Assembly: GCA_012270665.1 (NCBI GenBank)
Contig: JAAXHY010000146.1
Span: forward strand, 308 to 16,528
From: Dehalococcoidia bacterium
Lineage (GTDB): Bacteria > Chloroflexota > Dehalococcoidia > SAR202 > UBA11138
Direction of reading: 5' to 3'
Length of the DNA: 16,221 nt
In this document: positions 14,814 to 16,221 of the stretch, piece after piece
How the letters are laid out: each line of letters opens with the position of its first letter
How positions within the stretch are numbered: position 1 is the first letter of the stretch
The notes under the pieces: generated by a model
Database searches by the model: none
Seen by the model: the letters and a program-made list of their open reading frames with translations, nothing else
Told to the model about the DNA's origin: nothing
Program-made: the position numbers and the translations under genes

Positions 14814-15482
14814 ATGGCGAACAAGAAGGGAACCGGCCTGCTGATGGTCTGGTGCGAGGTTCCGGAGGAGACAGAGGACGAGTTCAATCGCTGGTACAAC
14901 GATGAGCACATAGAGGAGCGGCTGTCCATCCCGGGCATCCTGAGCGCGGCGCGCTACGAGGCGGTGGTCAGCGGGCCGAAGCACCTGGCGGTCTATGAAC
15001 TGGAGAGTTCAGCCGTGATGGAGTCGGACGAGTACCTGAAGGTGCGCGCCAACCCCACAGAGTGGTCGAAACGGATGTCGCCAGAGTACACGGCCACCAC
15101 CTACATACGCAACGTGTACGAGATGATTCATCCCACCGGGCTGACCGATGAGATAGCGAGCAGCCCCATGGCTCCGGCGCTCCAGATAGGCCGGATGGGA
15201 ATTCCGTCCGAGGTGGAGGACGAGTGGAACCACTGGTACGACACGGTTTACGTGCCAAACTATGAAACGGTAGAGGGCGTGAGGCGCGGGCGACGTTACA
15301 CCGCAGTCGCGGGTGAACCGAAGTACCTGACGATGTACGAATTCGACCACACGGAGGTGTCCAAGGGGGAGGAGTGGCTCAGACAGCAGACCGCTCATCC
15401 GGACAACGCGCGTATGCGCGAGGCGATGATCCACCTGCCCGAATCGCCCGGAGTGTGGCGCAAGACTTTCGAGCTTGCCTGA
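14814..15482 (+). CDS. Tandem dimeric alpha/beta-barrel (EthD/DUF4286-like) protein
   Basis: The 222-residue protein consists of two related halves of about 100 residues. Half 1 (about 9-105) has DEFNRWYNDEHIEERLSIPG, then RYEAV and PKHLAVYELES. Half 2 (about 122-220) has DEWNHWYDTVYVPNYETVEG, then RYTAV and PKYLTMYEFDH. This is the dimeric ferredoxin-like alpha/beta-barrel fold with a WY-x-x-x-H motif; fusing two copies lets one chain form the barrel. In half 1 the motif ends in His32, while half 2 has Tyr146 at that place. Relatives are small isomerases, monooxygenases and degradation helpers; the function here is unknown. ATG 14814 follows GGAGG with good spacing. The gene is divergent from the NTF2-like protein, another small ligand-binding fold. 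Confidence 0.85.
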   Translation: MANKKGTGLLMVWCEVPEETEDEFNRWYNDEHIEERLSIPGILSAARYEAVVSGPKHLAVYELESSAVMESDEYLKVRANPTEWSKRMSPEYTATTYIRNVYEMIHPTGLTDEIASSPMAPALQIGRMGIPSEVEDEWNHWYDTVYVPNYETVEGVRRGRRYTAVAGEPKYLTMYEFDHTEVSKGEEWLRQQTAHPDNARMREAMIHLPESPGVWRKTFELA

Positions 15483-15572
15483 ACGACCCGTCCAATCACA
15501 TTTGGACAGTCAATGGAAGTCCGCGCGGTCTCCCACCTTACGATTTGGCGATATAGTTTGAGAGAGGCGTCC
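15483..15572 (+). promoter_or_regulatory. Short gap with -10-like box and ribosome binding site before the interrupted small gene
   Basis: No gene fits here. TATAGT at 15552-15557 resembles a -10 box, without a good -35 at 17 bases. AGAGAGG at 15561-15567 sits 5 bases before ATG 15573 and points to translation starting there. Confidence 0.35.
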
Positions 15573-15662
15573 ATGGGTAATTTTCTCAACGGACTTCGCG
15601 TCTCGGTAATGAGTGTCCATGAAAGATGGTGGTATGCTTATCTTGCGATCTGTTTCGCATAG
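15573..15662 (+). pseudogene. 5' part of a small membrane protein gene, ended by in-frame TAG
   Basis: ATG 15573 has a good ribosome binding site (AGAGAGG, 5-base spacing). It opens a frame of 29 codons ending in the TAG at 15660-15662. The peptide ends RWWYAYLAICFA, which is hydrophobic and aromatic. The same frame resumes at once with ATG 15663, whose product begins MAGWTAMVAW and continues the hydrophobic character. Read through the TAG, the two parts make one 149-codon product with a single membrane segment spanning the stop. A Gln or Trp codon changed to TAG would explain it. Alternatives are termination-reinitiation, stop readthrough or a sequencing error. The TAG itself is certain from the sequence; the single-gene view is inference. 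Confidence 0.5.
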
Positions 15663-16022
15663 ATGGCGGGCTGGACTGCTATGGTGGCTTGGCATGAGGC
15701 TGTCCATGGCGGCCACGCTCAGGCCGTGGAGTATCTGAAAGCGGTCGGCAGGGATTCGTCGCACATGGTTCAGATGTTCATTCTGAACACAATTGGCGTA
15801 GTTGAACTAGGGAGGCTGATCATGGTTCTGGCCCAGGGTATAGCTGACAGACTTAATGAACGCAGAGAGAAGTTCAAGGCTGAACTCATAGCTCAAGGCG
15901 AAGCTCAAGGCAAAGCCGCGGGCCGGGCTGAACTAGCGGCTGAAATCGCCGACTGGAACAGGCGCCGGCTGGAGGCCGATGAGCGTGGAGAGGATTTCGA
16001 CGAACCGCCTCCGATGGAGTAG
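15663..16022 (+). CDS. Small protein with hydrophobic segments and a charged helical C-terminus (function unknown)
   Basis: The open frame gives 119 residues. A hydrophobic start (MAGWTAMVAW) is followed by a polar stretch, a second hydrophobic segment (MVQMFILNTIGVVELGRLIMVLAQGIA, about 35-61) and a charged, Ala/Glu/Arg-rich helix (about 62-110) with heptad-like QGEAQGKAAGRAE. ATG 15663 has no ribosome binding site and directly follows a TAG. ATG 15822 has AGGGAGG (15809-15815) with 6-base spacing and would give a 66-residue protein starting in the second hydrophobic segment, so the actual start is unsure. I do not recognise a family. The pattern suggests a membrane anchor with a cytoplasmic coiled-coil tail. 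It is probably the 3' part of the gene that starts at 15573. Confidence 0.6.
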   Translation: MAGWTAMVAWHEAVHGGHAQAVEYLKAVGRDSSHMVQMFILNTIGVVELGRLIMVLAQGIADRLNERREKFKAELIAQGEAQGKAAGRAELAAEIADWNRRRLEADERGEDFDEPPPME

Positions 16023-16050
16023 GCCCTGATTCAGATATAGAGGGAATCCA

Positions 16051-16221
16051 ATGCCAACCGCCGCTCCCTACGGATCCTGGAAATCGCCCATCACGTCGGA
16101 CATGGTAGTCCAGAACTCAGTTCGTCTGGGTTCAATCGCGCTTGACGGGAGCGACATCTACTGGGTGGAAGAGAGGCCGCATGAGGGCGGCAGAAACGTG
16201 ATTGTCAGGCGAACTGCGGAC
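16051..16221 (+). CDS. S9-family (prolyl oligopeptidase-like) peptidase, N-terminal start (3' truncated by window edge)
   Basis: ATG 16051 follows AGGGA (16041-16045) and opens a frame that runs off the window after 57 codons. The start, with APYGSWKSPIT, a middle LGSIALDGSDIYWVEERPHE and GGRNVIVRR, is that of S9C-type dipeptidyl/acylaminoacyl peptidases, in which the N-terminus begins the beta-propeller. The catalytic Ser-Asp-His of the C-terminal hydrolase domain is outside the window. The gene lies 28 bases after the small membrane protein gene in the same direction. Confidence 0.8.
   Translation, partial: MPTAAPYGSWKSPITSDMVVQNSVRLGSIALDGSDIYWVEERPHEGGRNVIVRRTAD

Noticed and set aside
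14723..14938. Extension of the NTF2-like gene on the minus strand to 14938
   Set aside because: It crosses the divergent promoter and runs antisense into the alpha/beta-barrel gene; ATG 14722 has AAGGAG.
15660..15662. TAG read as pyrrolysine
   Set aside because: Pyrrolysine is known mainly from methylamine methyltransferases; nothing here resembles one and no pyl genes are in the window.
15690..15710. HEAVH (HExxH-like) motif in the small membrane protein as a zinc protease site
   Set aside because: The protein is very small, has no third ligand pattern or known protease context, and the motif is short enough to occur by chance.

Overview
The window looks like a stretch of a moderately GC-rich bacterial chromosome with many small catabolic and redox enzymes, frequent GTG and TTG starts, and short gene spacing. 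The mix is amidase-signature hydrolases, a divergent SDR, a luciferase-like flavin monooxygenase, an RraA-like protein, an S9 peptidase and a tandem dimeric alpha/beta-barrel protein. It recalls Chloroflexota of the SAR202/Dehalococcoidia type, but this is inference from gene content; no phylogenetic marker is present apart from one tRNA. There is no phage, transposase, CRISPR array or integrase in the window.

Region 1 (1-7048, all + strand) reads as an acyl/amide catabolic block. It holds the C-terminal part of one amidase and a complete tandem paralog of it, then an SDR-fold protein, a serine beta-lactamase-type hydrolase, an acetyl-CoA hydrolase/4-hydroxybutyrate-type CoA-transferase, and an acyl-CoA ligase that resembles oxalate-CoA ligases. 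The SDR, hydrolase and CoA-transferase genes are separated by only 5 and 14 bases and are probably one operon. The ligase has its own upstream region with a perfect 7-bp inverted repeat over a TTGACA box. The implied chemistry is cleavage of amide or ester substrates followed by CoA activation of the acid, possibly a dicarboxylate such as oxalate.

Region 2 (7264-11342, + strand) has a LysR regulator, a UDP-glucose 6-dehydrogenase and an ABC exporter of the glycan/lipid flippase type. The last two are only 10 bases apart and probably serve envelope glycan synthesis. A 9-bp bulged hairpin follows the exporter.

Region 3 (11490-13972) has tRNA-Ala(GGC) and an RraA-like protein on the minus strand, diverging from a luciferase-like monooxygenase on the plus strand. 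The 363-bp gap between them contains three CACCTG boxes in exact 11-bp phase. A strong GC hairpin separates the monooxygenase from the convergent genes that follow.

Region 4 (13982-16221) holds a minus-strand pair (NTF2-like protein, then a retropepsin-like aspartic protease). It diverges from a two-repeat dimeric alpha/beta-barrel protein across a short promoter region with three AACTG boxes. Next comes a small membrane/coiled-coil gene whose 5' part is cut by an in-frame TAG followed at once by ATG, and finally the start of an S9-family peptidase.

The most notable signals are the TAG-ATG junction at 15660-15665, the SDR-fold protein without its catalytic Tyr and Lys, the phased CACCTG repeats, and the tandem amidase duplication.
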